A stretch of 64,000 nucleotides of DNA. Source: Granulicatella sp041433555. GTDB taxonomy: Bacteria > Bacillota > Bacilli > Lactobacillales > Aerococcaceae. The notes beneath the pieces were generated by a model. That model had not been told where the DNA came from. It was given only the letters and a program-made list of their open reading frames with translations, and did not search any database. Below, piece by piece: positions 7,910-16,792 of the stretch. Made by a program: the position numbers and the translations under genes. Numbering within the stretch: position 1 is the first letter of the stretch; the number at the start of each line of letters is the position of its first letter. The DNA is taken from positions 1 through 64,000 of the forward strand of contig NZ_JAPWBR010000002.1 in NCBI RefSeq assembly GCF_041433555.1, in the 5' to 3' direction.

Positions 7910-8863
7910 ATGACAACACCAATCTTTTTAAATGCCGTACTTCAAGAGAAAATCTGGGGTGGAACGAAATTGCATACGCTCTTTAACTTCACTCTACCTT
8001 CTGATAAGACAGGTGAAGCATGGATTATTAGCGCACATCCCAATGGGATTTCAACGATAAAAAGCCCTGCAAAATATGCAGGACTAGGGTTAGATGAACT
8101 CTATAAAGCTCATCCTGAACTCTTCAATGGGCAACAGTTAGCAAGCTTTCCTCTTCTCATTAAGTTGCTCGATGCGTCCGATGACTTATCGATTCAAGTG
8201 CATCCAGATGACGAGTATGCGCTAGAACATGAAGGCGAATATGGAAAGAATGAATGTTGGTATGTGGTTCAAGCTGAGCCAGGCGCAAAAATTGTCTATG
8301 GACATACGGCGATGACTCCTGAAGAATTTGCAGAGAAAATCGACAATGAAGCTTGGAGCGAGCTATTTACCGAAGTTCCTGTTAAAGCTGGCGACTTCTT
8401 CGATGTTCCAAGTGGTACGATTCACGCCATTGGTGGCGGTATTGTGATTCTTGAGACGCAACAAAATTCAGACACGACTTACCGCGTCTATGACTACAAC
8501 CGTACCGACGATGCTGGAAATCCTCGTCCACTGCATATCCAACAAACAAAAGATGTCACAACCATTCCGCACAGTGTCCCAACAACTAACCAACACGTGA
8601 TGACGACTGACAATGGAACAAGAACGACTTTTGTGGAGAACAAATTCTTTACGGTTTGGAAATACGATATCAACGGCGACTACAGCGATGCCCTCTCTTC
8701 TACTTATCACCTTGTGACGGTGTTAGACGGAAAAGGAACACTCACAGTCGACGGAATCGAGTATCCAATCCAAAAAGCAGATTCCTTTATTCTGCCTTCT
8801 GGAACACCTGAACTAGCCATTAACGGATCTGTTCAACTGATTGTGTCACAGTCAAACCAATAA
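7910..8863 (+). CDS. manA: class I mannose-6-phosphate isomerase
   Basis: Interconverts mannose-6-phosphate and fructose-6-phosphate; cytoplasmic cupin enzyme with zinc. Visible are the QVHPDDEYALEHEGEYGKNECWYV region, which carries two metal ligands (His in QVHPDD and Glu in GKNECWYV), and the second ligand region PSGTIHAIGGGIVILETQQNSDTTYR-type segment ending in the YRVYDYNR motif. The 317 residues match the short Firmicutes ManA. GGAGG lies upstream of the ATG. It follows the GntR gene closely and ends in a strong two-way terminator. Confidence 0.95.
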   Translation: MTTPIFLNAVLQEKIWGGTKLHTLFNFTLPSDKTGEAWIISAHPNGISTIKSPAKYAGLGLDELYKAHPELFNGQQLASFPLLIKLLDASDDLSIQVHPDDEYALEHEGEYGKNECWYVVQAEPGAKIVYGHTAMTPEEFAEKIDNEAWSELFTEVPVKAGDFFDVPSGTIHAIGGGIVILETQQNSDTTYRVYDYNRTDDAGNPRPLHIQQTKDVTTIPHSVPTTNQHVMTTDNGTRTTFVENKFFTVWKYDINGDYSDALSSTYHLVTVLDGKGTLTVDGIEYPIQKADSFILPSGTPELAINGSVQLIVSQSNQ

Positions 8864-8876
8864 CCAAAAGCGAAAA

Positions 8877-8908
8877 AAGGTCAGTAAGGAAAACTCCTTG
8901 CTGACCTT
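8877..8908. terminator. two-way terminator between manA and pepF
   Basis: A 14-bp stem (8877-8890 with 8895-8908) with a four-base loop is flanked by A and T runs, and serves both convergent genes. Confidence 0.9.
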
Positions 8909-8913
8909 TATTT

Positions 8914-10707
8914 TTATGCATTCAATTGTTTTGTAATTTCTACGATTTCGTCGATTAATCCACCGATTGTAGCAATCGTATCTTTCAGCGGTGCATCTGT
9001 AGAGACATCGACGCCTGCTGCTTTCGCAAGCTCTTCTGCGCTCTTCGTTCCGCCCATCTTCAATACTTCTACCCAAGTATTTGCGACACTTGAATCTTTT
9101 TGAATCATTTTCGCCACTTGTGTACCGATTGTTAACCCAGCTGAGTAAGTGTATGAGTAAAGTCCCATGTAATAGTGCGGTTGACGCATCCATGTTAACT
9201 CTGCACCTTCTGTAAGAACCACTTCTGGTCCCCAGAATTTCGCCAATGTTTCTTTGAATAAATGATTCAATGTATCCGCGTCTAAGCTCTTACCTGCGTC
9301 TACTAAGCGGTATACTTCGCGTTGGAAGTACGCTTCTAATAAGTGAGTCACAAAGTTATGGTAGTAAGTTTTAGCGACCATTTGAGATGAAATCCAACGC
9401 TTCATACGTAAATCATCTCCTGCTTTGTTCTTCAAGTAGAACTCAACCAATAATTCGTTTGTAGTTGATGGAGCTTCCACAAAGTACATGCTTGGACGAC
9501 CATCTAGAATATTTTGGTTTTTGTACGCTAGTTGGAAGTGTCCTGCGTGTCCTAATTCATGCGCTAGTGTCATACAATCATTCATATCTTCTGTAAAGAA
9601 CATTAAGATAAATGAGTTTGCCCCGTATGGTGATGAACAGAACGCACCAGTGCGTTTACCAATTGTTTCAGCGTAGTCAATCCAACGGTTATCGAAGGCT
9701 TCCTTCATAATTTTGAGGTAACCTTCGCCTAGAGGTGCTAATCCTTCTAAGATATATTGTTTAGCTTCATCATACGTTACTTTGGCTGCATAAGTTGGAT
9801 CTACTTCCAGTTTCAAGTCTTCATAGCGTATTTCGTCTAATTGATAGATTTCTTTGATGAGACGTGCGAATTTACGCATATGTGGCGCTAATTCTTCCAT
9901 GATGACATCGATTTGACGGTCATATAGTTCACGAGAAACTTTTTGACGGTCTAGTAAGTAGTCAAATACTGAATCAAACCCACGCAATGTTGCCATTGTT
10001 TTTTCTTTTTGAATTTGTGTGTTATACGCTGAAGCGGTGCTATGTTGATATTTGCGTAATGTGTCGCTAAATACTTTGAACGCTTCACGACGAATTGCTG
10101 TATTTGGTTCTGATTGCATACGGCCTTCAAAGCTGTTGTATGTCATCGGAATCACTTGTCCGTCTGCTTCTACGTCTGGGAAATGAATATCTTTGAATTT
10201 AATATCGTTGTACGCTTGGTAGCCAGCATCTAATGTATTTCCTAAAGCTGCTAGAGTTGCTTCCACGTCTTTTGATAATAAATGTTTTTTATCTTCTAAG
10301 AGACGTTCGATATATAAAGCATCTTCTTTATTCGCGCGTGCTTCTTCTAATACTGCATCATCCAATTGACTTAATTCAGATTCAAAGAAACTTAATTTGG
10401 CATCTAATCCCGCTAACACTGTACGTGTTTGAGCAGCACGTGTTTGCGCTTCTTTATCTCTTGTATTCGCGCTCACAGCAAGGTTGCAATACGCAGAAAT
10501 TTGACCACGTTGTTCTAATAAGGCACGGTAAGTTGCTAAACCAGCATTTACTTGAGGTGCTGTTGTAATTTGCCCTTCGTATTCTTTTTGGAAAGCCTCT
10601 ACTTTTCCTTTAAGGTCTTCTAACGCTTCGTTAAAAGCTTCTTCTGTTTCAAACAAATGAGTTAAGTCCCATGTTTGATTTACATCTACTTGACTTCTTT
10701 CAATCAT
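8914..10707 (-). CDS. pepF: oligoendopeptidase F (M3 metallopeptidase)
   Basis: Cytoplasmic zinc endopeptidase that trims oligopeptides. The HEXXH motif is in LAHELGHAGHF, with the downstream PSTTNELLVEFYL segment supplying the third ligand Glu. The 597 residues and the C-terminal HYYMGLYSYTYSAGL motif are typical of PepF/PepB. The start at 10707 (MIERSQVDV) is preferred because GGAGTGAG is just upstream; the longer in-frame reading adds 17 atypical residues. It appears to be a single-gene unit between terminators. Confidence 0.95.
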   Translation of the reverse strand: MIERSQVDVNQTWDLTHLFETEEAFNEALEDLKGKVEAFQKEYEGQITTAPQVNAGLATYRALLEQRGQISAYCNLAVSANTRDKEAQTRAAQTRTVLAGLDAKLSFFESELSQLDDAVLEEARANKEDALYIERLLEDKKHLLSKDVEATLAALGNTLDAGYQAYNDIKFKDIHFPDVEADGQVIPMTYNSFEGRMQSEPNTAIRREAFKVFSDTLRKYQHSTASAYNTQIQKEKTMATLRGFDSVFDYLLDRQKVSRELYDRQIDVIMEELAPHMRKFARLIKEIYQLDEIRYEDLKLEVDPTYAAKVTYDEAKQYILEGLAPLGEGYLKIMKEAFDNRWIDYAETIGKRTGAFCSSPYGANSFILMFFTEDMNDCMTLAHELGHAGHFQLAYKNQNILDGRPSMYFVEAPSTTNELLVEFYLKNKAGDDLRMKRWISSQMVAKTYYHNFVTHLLEAYFQREVYRLVDAGKSLDADTLNHLFKETLAKFWGPEVVLTEGAELTWMRQPHYYMGLYSYTYSAGLTIGTQVAKMIQKDSSVANTWVEVLKMGGTKSAEELAKAAGVDVSTDAPLKDTIATIGGLIDEIVEITKQLNA

Positions 10708-10793
10708 ATTCTCACTCCACTTTCTAAAGTCGTACTCCCATTGTACCACAGTTTTCATCTAATTTTCAGAAAACTTTAATTTAAATCAAAAAA

Positions 10794-10821
10794 AGTGTTA
10801 CAGCCTTTCGACTGTAACACT
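10794..10821 (-). terminator. terminator after the YceG-like gene
   Basis: A 10-bp stem AGTGTTACAG/CTGTAACACT with an 8-base loop is followed on the minus strand by a T run. Confidence 0.85.
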
Positions 10822-10833
10822 GATTCATGTCTA

Positions 10834-11325
10834 TTATTGTAACGCTCCGATTGCACGAGCGATTTCTTCATTAGAACTTCCTGGTTTAATTTCGAAAGTA
10901 CCAGTCCAGATCTTATCAGCAATGTTATTTGTTGTTAAGTAATCTACGAACTCTTTAGCACTCTTAACTAATCCTGCTTTTTCTAATTTATCGGCAACAT
11001 CATTTGATGATTCTCCTTCTTCAACTGTAATAGATACAGGTTTTGAAGATTGTGTAGTTGCTGCTTCAGTTGTTGAAGCTTGTGAAGTAGCTTTAGCACT
11101 TGATGTAGACGCTTTGCTACCAGATTCTTTTTCAGCTAATAAAGACTCGTAAGCGGCTTTATAGCTTGCTTCATTTGCTCCTTCAGAAACGATTGGCAAA
11201 TTCACTGCATCTAATTGGCTCTTTAATGATTGTGGTACAAAAGGCCAAATCACAGTAACCAATGCTAAAATTAACGCTGCTAATAAGAAGCCCATTCCTA
11301 AAGAACGAAATTTCGTTTTACTCAT
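10834..11325 (-). CDS. membrane-anchored protein with YceG/MltG LysM-like domain
   Basis: Residues 10-30 are a membrane segment. A Ser/Thr/Ala-rich linker follows (about residues 75-97), then an extracytoplasmic SITVEEGESSNDVADKLE region resembling the LysM-like start of the MltG lytic transglycosylase family. The catalytic part of MltG is absent: the protein ends after 163 residues. A cell-wall binding role is likely, not transglycosylase activity. It lies 11 bases downstream of the SwrB-like gene, so the two are cotranscribed. Confidence 0.75.
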   Translation of the reverse strand: MSKTKFRSLGMGFLLAALILALVTVIWPFVPQSLKSQLDAVNLPIVSEGANEASYKAAYESLLAEKESGSKASTSSAKATSQASTTEAATTQSSKPVSITVEEGESSNDVADKLEKAGLVKSAKEFVDYLTTNNIADKIWTGTFEIKPGSSNEEIARAIGALQ

Positions 11326-11336
11326 GTTCTTCCTCC

Positions 11337-11804
11337 TTAATTTGCATCTGCTTCAAAATAATTATCGATTACCAATTGTACTGTTGAAACAGGTACGTTT
11401 AATTGTTCAGAAATTGATTCTACTGAATTACCGTGGCTGAATAATGTAATGATTTGTTGTTTCGTTACATTGTGTAAGCGACCAGATTCTTCTGCAGTTG
11501 CTTCTTCCACTGCTTCTGTTTCTTCAGCTACTGGTTCTGGTTTTTCAGCTACACGAACTTCTGCTGTTTTTGCAGCGCGAACTTCTTCATAAGTTGGTTC
11601 AACTGATGGTCCTTTGTATACAGTTGTTCCTTCTAATTCTTGAATTTTTTTCTTTAATGAATATACTTCACGGTTTAATTCTAATAAACCTTCTGCTAAT
11701 TCATCGATTTCTTCTTCATTGTGGTTATCCTTTAAGAATAGTGAAATGAATAAGAAAAATACTGCTAATGCTAATAACGCGAGAACTACGACCCATACGT
11801 GCAT
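11337..11804 (-). CDS. SwrB-like (DUF6115) membrane protein
   Basis: A 155-residue protein with an N-terminal membrane helix (residues 3-23), an acidic coiled coil (about residues 30-62), an Ala/Glu/Val-rich linker and a C-terminal helix-turn-helix-like segment, VTKQQIITLFSHGNSVESI. This order matches the DUF6115 family to which B. subtilis SwrB belongs. SwrB acts in flagellar assembly, but no flagellar genes are seen here, so the role in this organism is unknown. Confidence 0.65.
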   Translation of the reverse strand: MHVWVVVLALLALAVFFLFISLFLKDNHNEEEIDELAEGLLELNREVYSLKKKIQELEGTTVYKGPSVEPTYEEVRAAKTAEVRVAEKPEPVAEETEAVEEATAEESGRLHNVTKQQIITLFSHGNSVESISEQLNVPVSTVQLVIDNYFEADAN

Positions 11805-11941
11805 TTTTTCACCTCATTAAATATTATTTTTTTCCTTTCATCCTATTTTAAATAATGTTAGCCAAAATATCAAGGTTCACGGCGAAGTTTATCATTTTGT
11901 TAACGAATTGAAACATTACACAAACCTCTTGAAACACAAAA

Positions 11942-11988
11942 AAATCTTTACCCTCCAGTCCTTATTCAGGAATAAAAGGTAAAGATTT
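11942..11988 (-). terminator. terminator of the xpaC-telA unit
   Basis: AAATCTTTACC pairs with GGTAAAGATTT across a 25-base middle. It lies directly downstream of the telA stop on the minus strand. Confidence 0.7.
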
Positions 11989-11997
11989 CTATCATTA

Positions 11998-13200
11998 TTA
12001 ACCTCGCATTTCTTCCTTCACTCGTTTTTCTTTTTGACTTAAAACGAGTAAGTTTTCGCGGAGTTCTTGTTCCATTTGCGTCAATTCGTATTCGGCTTTT
12101 CTACGTTTTTGACGGCCTTCTTGTTGAATGAGAATCGTTTCTTCTAATGTTTCAATCAAGTCTTGTTGTGTCTTTTGAAGGGTTTCAAGATCGATAATAC
12201 CGCGTTCATTTTCACGAGCTGTTTCAATCGTAGAAATCTTCAACATTTCAGAGTTCTTTTGAATCAATTGATTTGTCGTTTCAGACACTTGACGTTGCGC
12301 TGTCACGGCATCCTTTTGGCGAAGCAATGTCATCGCAATGGCAATTTGGTTCTTCCATAAAGGAATCGTTGTCGTAATGGAAGATTGAATTTTTTCCGCC
12401 AAGGTTTGATTCGTATTTTGAATCAAGCGAATTTGTGGTGCTTGCTGGATGGTCATTTGACGCGTCAATTTCAAGTCATGATTTCTCTTTTCAAGACGAT
12501 CTAAGAATTGATGTAAGTCGTTGACGACTTGCACATCCATTTGGGCTCCGGACTCTTGCGCCTTTTGCATCGCTTCAGGAATCAGTTTTTGTTGCAACTC
12601 TTCAATCTTCAATTCCCCAGCAGCGATATAAATACTTAACGCCTCGAAGAATTCCTTATTACGTTGGTACAATTGTTCCAGTGACAAGTTGTCGTTTAAT
12701 AATCCATTCTTTTCATGGTCTAATCGCACTGCAATCTTATCCACTTGAGAACCGACTTCTTGGTATTTTAATTGCATTTCGTAAATCGACTTCTTCACGC
12801 GCCCAAAGATTTTACGGAAGATGTTCGAATCTTGTGCCACAAGGTCGTTTGGGTTTGTCTCGTTGAGTCGCATCATCAACTCATTGAGCGTATCGCCGAT
12901 TTCTCCTGTATCTTTATTTTGCACATGAGCCAGCATCGAATGAGAGAATTCACCAAGTTGCTTTTGCGCGCCAGCACCATAACTAATGATGGCCTGCATG
13001 TTCTTTTCATCGATTTGTTTTGCAAGAGCACGTGCTTGTTCTTGTTGTTTTTCTGGCAAAGTATCTACCAGCGCACGTTTAGCATCTAGTTGTTCTTGTG
13101 GAAAATCACTTGCCACATCTTGCAATGTCGTATTTTTTACTACGTCTTCTCCAAATGGGTTTTGAATGAGTGCATCTACCATTGATTTTTGTTCAGTCAT
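11998..13200 (-). CDS. telA: TelA-family toxic anion resistance protein
   Basis: A 400-residue, mostly helical cytoplasmic protein of the TelA/YceH family (PF05816 type). Recognisable features are the N-terminal YGAGAQKQLGEFSHSML region, the repeated helices around VGSQVDKIAVRLDHEK and the C-terminal QEGRQKRRKAEYELTQMEQ coil. Family members have been linked to tellurite and to envelope stress, but the biochemical role is not established. It follows xpaC by five bases, which is the usual pairing. Confidence 0.9.
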   Translation of the reverse strand: MTEQKSMVDALIQNPFGEDVVKNTTLQDVASDFPQEQLDAKRALVDTLPEKQQEQARALAKQIDEKNMQAIISYGAGAQKQLGEFSHSMLAHVQNKDTGEIGDTLNELMMRLNETNPNDLVAQDSNIFRKIFGRVKKSIYEMQLKYQEVGSQVDKIAVRLDHEKNGLLNDNLSLEQLYQRNKEFFEALSIYIAAGELKIEELQQKLIPEAMQKAQESGAQMDVQVVNDLHQFLDRLEKRNHDLKLTRQMTIQQAPQIRLIQNTNQTLAEKIQSSITTTIPLWKNQIAIAMTLLRQKDAVTAQRQVSETTNQLIQKNSEMLKISTIETARENERGIIDLETLQKTQQDLIETLEETILIQQEGRQKRRKAEYELTQMEQELRENLLVLSQKEKRVKEEMRG

Positions 13201-13205
13201 TTTTT

Positions 13206-13865
13206 CTACTCCTTTATCGTACGATTCACGTAATCCATCTCTGCTTCAGATTTTTTGATTTTATCCTCTTGGAAATGTAAGTAATCCTCTTCCAGCGTTG
13301 CGCAGACGAGATCGATTTTTTCTCCTAATTCTTGTAGTGTTTGATACGTTTCGCTTCCTTTTACCGGTTGCTCACTCAATTCTTTATAGACTTTCGTCAT
13401 TTCGTTTAATGACGGTACGCATGTATGAACGAACAAGTTGGCTTCTGGAAGCTTCTCAGGGTGTGCCACTAATTCTTTGAAATAATCTTTCATCGTTACT
13501 GTAGTGTTATATCGATTACTAATAATTCTTAGCTTTGTAAGACTTTGAATTGTCTCATCAATCTCTTGAATTTGTGTCTTCACCACTGACATTTTTTGTC
13601 TAAAATAATCGATTTCCTGCTTAGATAATCCGGATTGTTCATATCGTTTTTGCACCTTACTAGAGGTTTTATCTAACGGTCTCTTTGTTTTGCCAAAGAT
13701 CGATTTCACTTCCATTTCTTCTGGAAATAGCATGAAGAAAAAGATACTTGCTAGTACGAGAAGTGAAAATAACAGCCTTACAGATGACCCGTAAATATGA
13801 CTCATAAAGTAACGCGTTATGAATACAAACAATACTAATTTGAGAAGTCTATTCCACTGTTTCAT
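13206..13865 (-). CDS. xpaC: XpaC-like 5-bromo-4-chloroindolyl phosphate hydrolysis family protein
   Basis: Two membrane segments near the N-terminus (about residues 8-20 and 28-48) are followed by a helical cytoplasmic part. The tail DYVNRTIKE and the LSKQEIDYFRQKM region resemble XpaC-family proteins, which nearly always sit next to telA as here. The family name reflects an old phenotype, and a real phosphatase activity is not evident: no known phosphatase motif is seen. Confidence 0.8.
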   Translation of the reverse strand: MKQWNRLLKLVLFVFITRYFMSHIYGSSVRLLFSLLVLASIFFFMLFPEEMEVKSIFGKTKRPLDKTSSKVQKRYEQSGLSKQEIDYFRQKMSVVKTQIQEIDETIQSLTKLRIISNRYNTTVTMKDYFKELVAHPEKLPEANLFVHTCVPSLNEMTKVYKELSEQPVKGSETYQTLQELGEKIDLVCATLEEDYLHFQEDKIKKSEAEMDYVNRTIKE

Positions 13866-13971
13866 GGTACTCCCTCCTTATAGACTTATTGTATCATTTG
13901 GCTATTTTGGGACATGGTACTTAAGGCCGATTTCTATGGGACTTGAGGCTGAATCAAATAACGCAAAAAAA

Positions 13972-14001
13972 GGAATTAAACAGCCTTCACTGCTTAATTC
14001 C
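13972..14001 (-). terminator. terminator of the GH16 surface protein gene
   Basis: GGAATTAA pairs with TTAATTCC, with an additional CAG/CTG inner pair. An A-rich tract on the plus strand gives a T run on the minus strand. Confidence 0.85.
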
Positions 14002-14021
14002 CTTCTTGTTCATTAAAAGTT

Positions 14022-16433
14022 TTATTTTTTACTTTTAGCAAATATGAATGCTCCACCTGTTAAGAACACTGCTGATAGAATCAAATATAAAGTTCCCATC
14101 GAAGTACCTGTATTTGGTAATTCATCTTCTCCCGCTTTTGCTGGTGCTGCTTGTGCAACAGGCGCTGGAGATGGTTCTTTAGCTTCTTTTGCTGGTTCTT
14201 GTTCTGCTTTAGCAGCAAGAGGTGTTGCTAACACACGTGTCTCAGATGCTTCGGCATTTGTTTCAGGTGTTACAACTTTGTCTTCAACAACATTTGATTC
14301 TGCTGTTGCTACTTTGTCTTCAACGGCATTTGTTAAAACAGCTACTGGTGCAGGAACTTCACTTGTTGCTACAACTTCTGCAACTGTAGCTCGAACCTCT
14401 GCCTCGGGAGTTGGTGTTGGTTGTTCCGTTGTATCTAGAAGTGCTCTTCTTCTACGAACACGACTTCTTGGTGCTTCTGTTGAAGTTGTTGGAGCCTCTG
14501 TCACAGTTGTTGCTGTAGTCGTTGTTGGAGCCTCTGTCGTCGTTGTTGTCGTTGTCGGTTCTTCTGTCACTACTGGTGCTTCTGTTACTACAGGTGCAGA
14601 AGTTGTCACTACCGGAGCCTCTGTAACCACTGGTGCAGATGTTGTTACTACTGGTGCTTCTGTGACCACTGGTGCAGATGTTGTTACTACTGGTGCTTCT
14701 GTGACCACTGGTGCTGAAGTCGTTACTACTGGAGCCTCTGTGACTACTGGTGCTGAAGTCGTTACTACTGGAGCCTCTGTGACTACTGGTGCTGAAGTCG
14801 TTACTACTGGAGCCTCTGTGACTACTGGTGCTGAAGTTGTTACTACCGGTGCCTCTGTGACCACTGGTGCTGAAGTCGTTACTACCGGAGCTTCTGTTGT
14901 CGCTACTGTTGTCGTAGGAGCTTCAGTCGTTGTAGTTGCTACTGTAGTAGTCGGCGCTTCTGTTGTCGTAGGAGCTACTGTAGTTGTTGGTGCCTCCGTT
15001 GTCGTTGGTGCTTCAGTCGTTGTAGGAGCTACTGTAGTTGTTGGTGCCTCCGTTGTCGTTGGTGCTTCAGTCGTTGTAGGAGCTACTGTAGTTGTTGGTG
15101 CCTCCGTTGTCGTTGGAGCTTCAGTCGTTGTAGGAGCTACTGTAGTTGTTGGTGCCTCCGTTGTCGTTGGTGCTTCAGTCGTTGTAGGAGCTACTGTAGT
15201 TGTTGGTGCCTCCGTTGTCGTAGGAGCTTCAGTCGTTGTAGGAGCTACTGTAGTCGTTGGAGCTTCCGTTGTCGTTGTTGTTGTCGTTGTTGTTGTCGTC
15301 GGAGCAACGGTTGTTGTTGTCGTCGTTGTTGGCGCAACAGTTGTAGTTGTTGTAGTCGTCGTTGGCGCTTCTGTTGTTACAGGTTTTGCATTTGGTTGCC
15401 ATACGCGAACATAATCGATTTGCATGTCTGAACGACTACCATCCTTATAACTATCTTTGTAAGGAATCGCGTCTGTATAGTTACGAGTACCGTTTTTCTC
15501 CCAGTCTTTCACGAATGAACCACCTACGATATGCGTTAATCGTAAAATAAATCCATTATCCTTATTGACGAATGGTGTGTTCTTTAGCAATTCACTATAT
15601 TTAATAGTTTTTACGGCCTGTCCGTCATAGAAGAAAGTTGCCTTATCTCCTTCTTTTAAGACCCCATATGTGTGGAAATCTGTTTGCGTATCCCCATTAT
15701 TAGGAATTTTATACGGATGTTGTTCACTATACTGACCAGTCTTACCTGGTGTCGGTTCTGTATGAACATTTGCTTGAATGAATTTCGGATCATAGCCTTT
15801 AGACTCGAAGACATCAATCTCCCCACTCTTTGGAGATCCTCCGCCTTTTGTACCAGTCATCCAGAAGGAAGCCCATGAAGATTCACTAAATGGTAGCTTG
15901 ATACGTGATTCGGCATAGAAGTCACCTACAAATTCAGTCAGGACTTTCCCGTGACGGTCACGTGTTTGAATCGCACCAGAGGTAAATGGTGCTTTATAAG
16001 TAATCATTTGGCCCGTCTTTGGATCTTTATAAGTATTCTCACGGTCTACCCATTCATTCTTTTTAGTAACTGGATTCCACTTCAATTGCTTCGGCGTATA
16101 GAGTGCCGTTAAATGAAGGATTCCATCTTTTAAAGAAACATTGGCCGGGTCGTCTGTGAAATGCATTTGCGTTCTTGCTTTAGGATCGAAACTTGAAAGA
16201 GAATAATCCCATTTTGCTCTGTCGAGTTTGTTCCCATCAAACTCATCAAACCATGTTAAGTCATAGTTTGTCGGAACATCCGTTGGCAGTGTTACATTAG
16301 GAACTCTTCCTTCACCTGTTTCTGCATAGACTGTGGCGAATGGCGCTAACAGACTTGTGCTTAGGATTAGGCTTGCTCCTAATACTCTTGCTCCTGCAAT
16401 CATACCTTTTTGTTTATTACGTACTTTTTGCAT
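14022..16433 (-). CDS. LPxTG surface protein with GH16 beta-glucanase domain and mucin-like Thr/Pro repeats
   Basis: An 803-residue secreted wall protein. Residues 1-37 are a signal peptide. Residues about 50-347 form a GH16 domain with the catalytic motif GEIDVFES (Glu205, Asp207, Glu210), as in endo-beta-1,3- and related glucanases. Residues about 350-650 are Thr/Pro/Ala/Val repeats of two kinds: first TTTEAP/TTTVAP units, then eight copies of VVTTSAPVVTEAP. An Arg-rich RSRVRRRR stretch and an acidic/Ala-rich segment follow. The sorting signal LPNTG lies near residue 772, followed by a hydrophobic helix and KSKK, so sortase would anchor it. It would degrade beta-glucan outside the cell. The Thr-rich stalk may be O-glycosylated (inference). 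The gene is monocistronic. Confidence 0.93.
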   Translation of the reverse strand: MQKVRNKQKGMIAGARVLGASLILSTSLLAPFATVYAETGEGRVPNVTLPTDVPTNYDLTWFDEFDGNKLDRAKWDYSLSSFDPKARTQMHFTDDPANVSLKDGILHLTALYTPKQLKWNPVTKKNEWVDRENTYKDPKTGQMITYKAPFTSGAIQTRDRHGKVLTEFVGDFYAESRIKLPFSESSWASFWMTGTKGGGSPKSGEIDVFESKGYDPKFIQANVHTEPTPGKTGQYSEQHPYKIPNNGDTQTDFHTYGVLKEGDKATFFYDGQAVKTIKYSELLKNTPFVNKDNGFILRLTHIVGGSFVKDWEKNGTRNYTDAIPYKDSYKDGSRSDMQIDYVRVWQPNAKPVTTEAPTTTTTTTTVAPTTTTTTTVAPTTTTTTTTTTTEAPTTTVAPTTTEAPTTTEAPTTTVAPTTTEAPTTTEAPTTTVAPTTTEAPTTTEAPTTTVAPTTTEAPTTTEAPTTTVAPTTTEAPTTTEAPTTTVAPTTTEAPTTTVATTTTEAPTTTVATTEAPVVTTSAPVVTEAPVVTTSAPVVTEAPVVTTSAPVVTEAPVVTTSAPVVTEAPVVTTSAPVVTEAPVVTTSAPVVTEAPVVTTSAPVVTEAPVVTTSAPVVTEAPVVTEEPTTTTTTTEAPTTTTATTVTEAPTTSTEAPRSRVRRRRALLDTTEQPTPTPEAEVRATVAEVVATSEVPAPVAVLTNAVEDKVATAESNVVEDKVVTPETNAEASETRVLATPLAAKAEQEPAKEAKEPSPAPVAQAAPAKAGEDELPNTGTSMGTLYLILSAVFLTGGAFIFAKSKK
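14560..15300. repeat. in-frame repeat block encoding the Thr/Pro stalk
   Basis: Two tandem arrays lie inside the GH16 gene. At roughly 14570-14890 there is a 39-bp unit encoding VVTTSAPVVTEAP. At roughly 14890-15270 there is a longer unit of TTTVAP/TTTEAP codons. Units differ by synonymous changes. Such arrays change copy number readily by slippage or recombination. Confidence 0.9.
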
Positions 16434-16755
16434 ATTTGTTCTCCTATTTCTTCTTTAATTTTAAGAAAGGAAATTCTGAAATCCCTTTCCTACATTAGAC
16501 ATTATCTAAACTGGGTAAGAAAAATTCCTGACAGACTTATGAAATTAATCTATTAAAAGTATAGTTAAAATGCTAAATAAATATGATTTCGATTTAATTA
16601 TAAAGAAAATATGGAGAGCAAAATTTCCTTTTATTTACAGAAACCCCTTCTTTTTAGTGGCAAAAACATTGATAGAACGCTAAAAAAAGAGGTTAACTAG
16701 AATTAGTCTAATTCACCTCTCTAATAGATCTACTTTTTGAACACAATTTGAAAAA
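16434..16755. other. non-coding spacer upstream of the GH16 gene
   Basis: An AT-rich spacer with no credible gene. It should hold the GH16 promoter (a TATACT on the minus strand near 16560 is a possible -10), but no convincing -35 was found. At its far end is a second hairpin behind ileS. Confidence 0.5.
16688..16720 (-). terminator. second hairpin downstream of ileS
   Basis: AGAGGT/ACCTCT ends enclose an inner GAATTAG/CTAATTC pairing, followed on the minus strand by seven T. It is probably a backup terminator. Confidence 0.65.
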
Positions 16756-16783
16756 AACTGAGCCGAATTTCTTCGACTCAGTT
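16756..16783 (-). terminator. ileS terminator
   Basis: The minus-strand stem AACTGAGTCGAA/CGGCTCAGTT is followed by seven T, ten bases after the ileS stop. Confidence 0.9.
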
Positions 16784-16792
16784 AAATTTTTA

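Noticed and set aside
14044..15414. 456-codon open frame on the plus strand, full of Val and Gly
   Set aside because: It is the antisense of the Thr/Pro repeat region of the GH16 gene. The codon composition of the repeats leaves the reverse frame open; there is no ribosome-binding site or recognisable domain.
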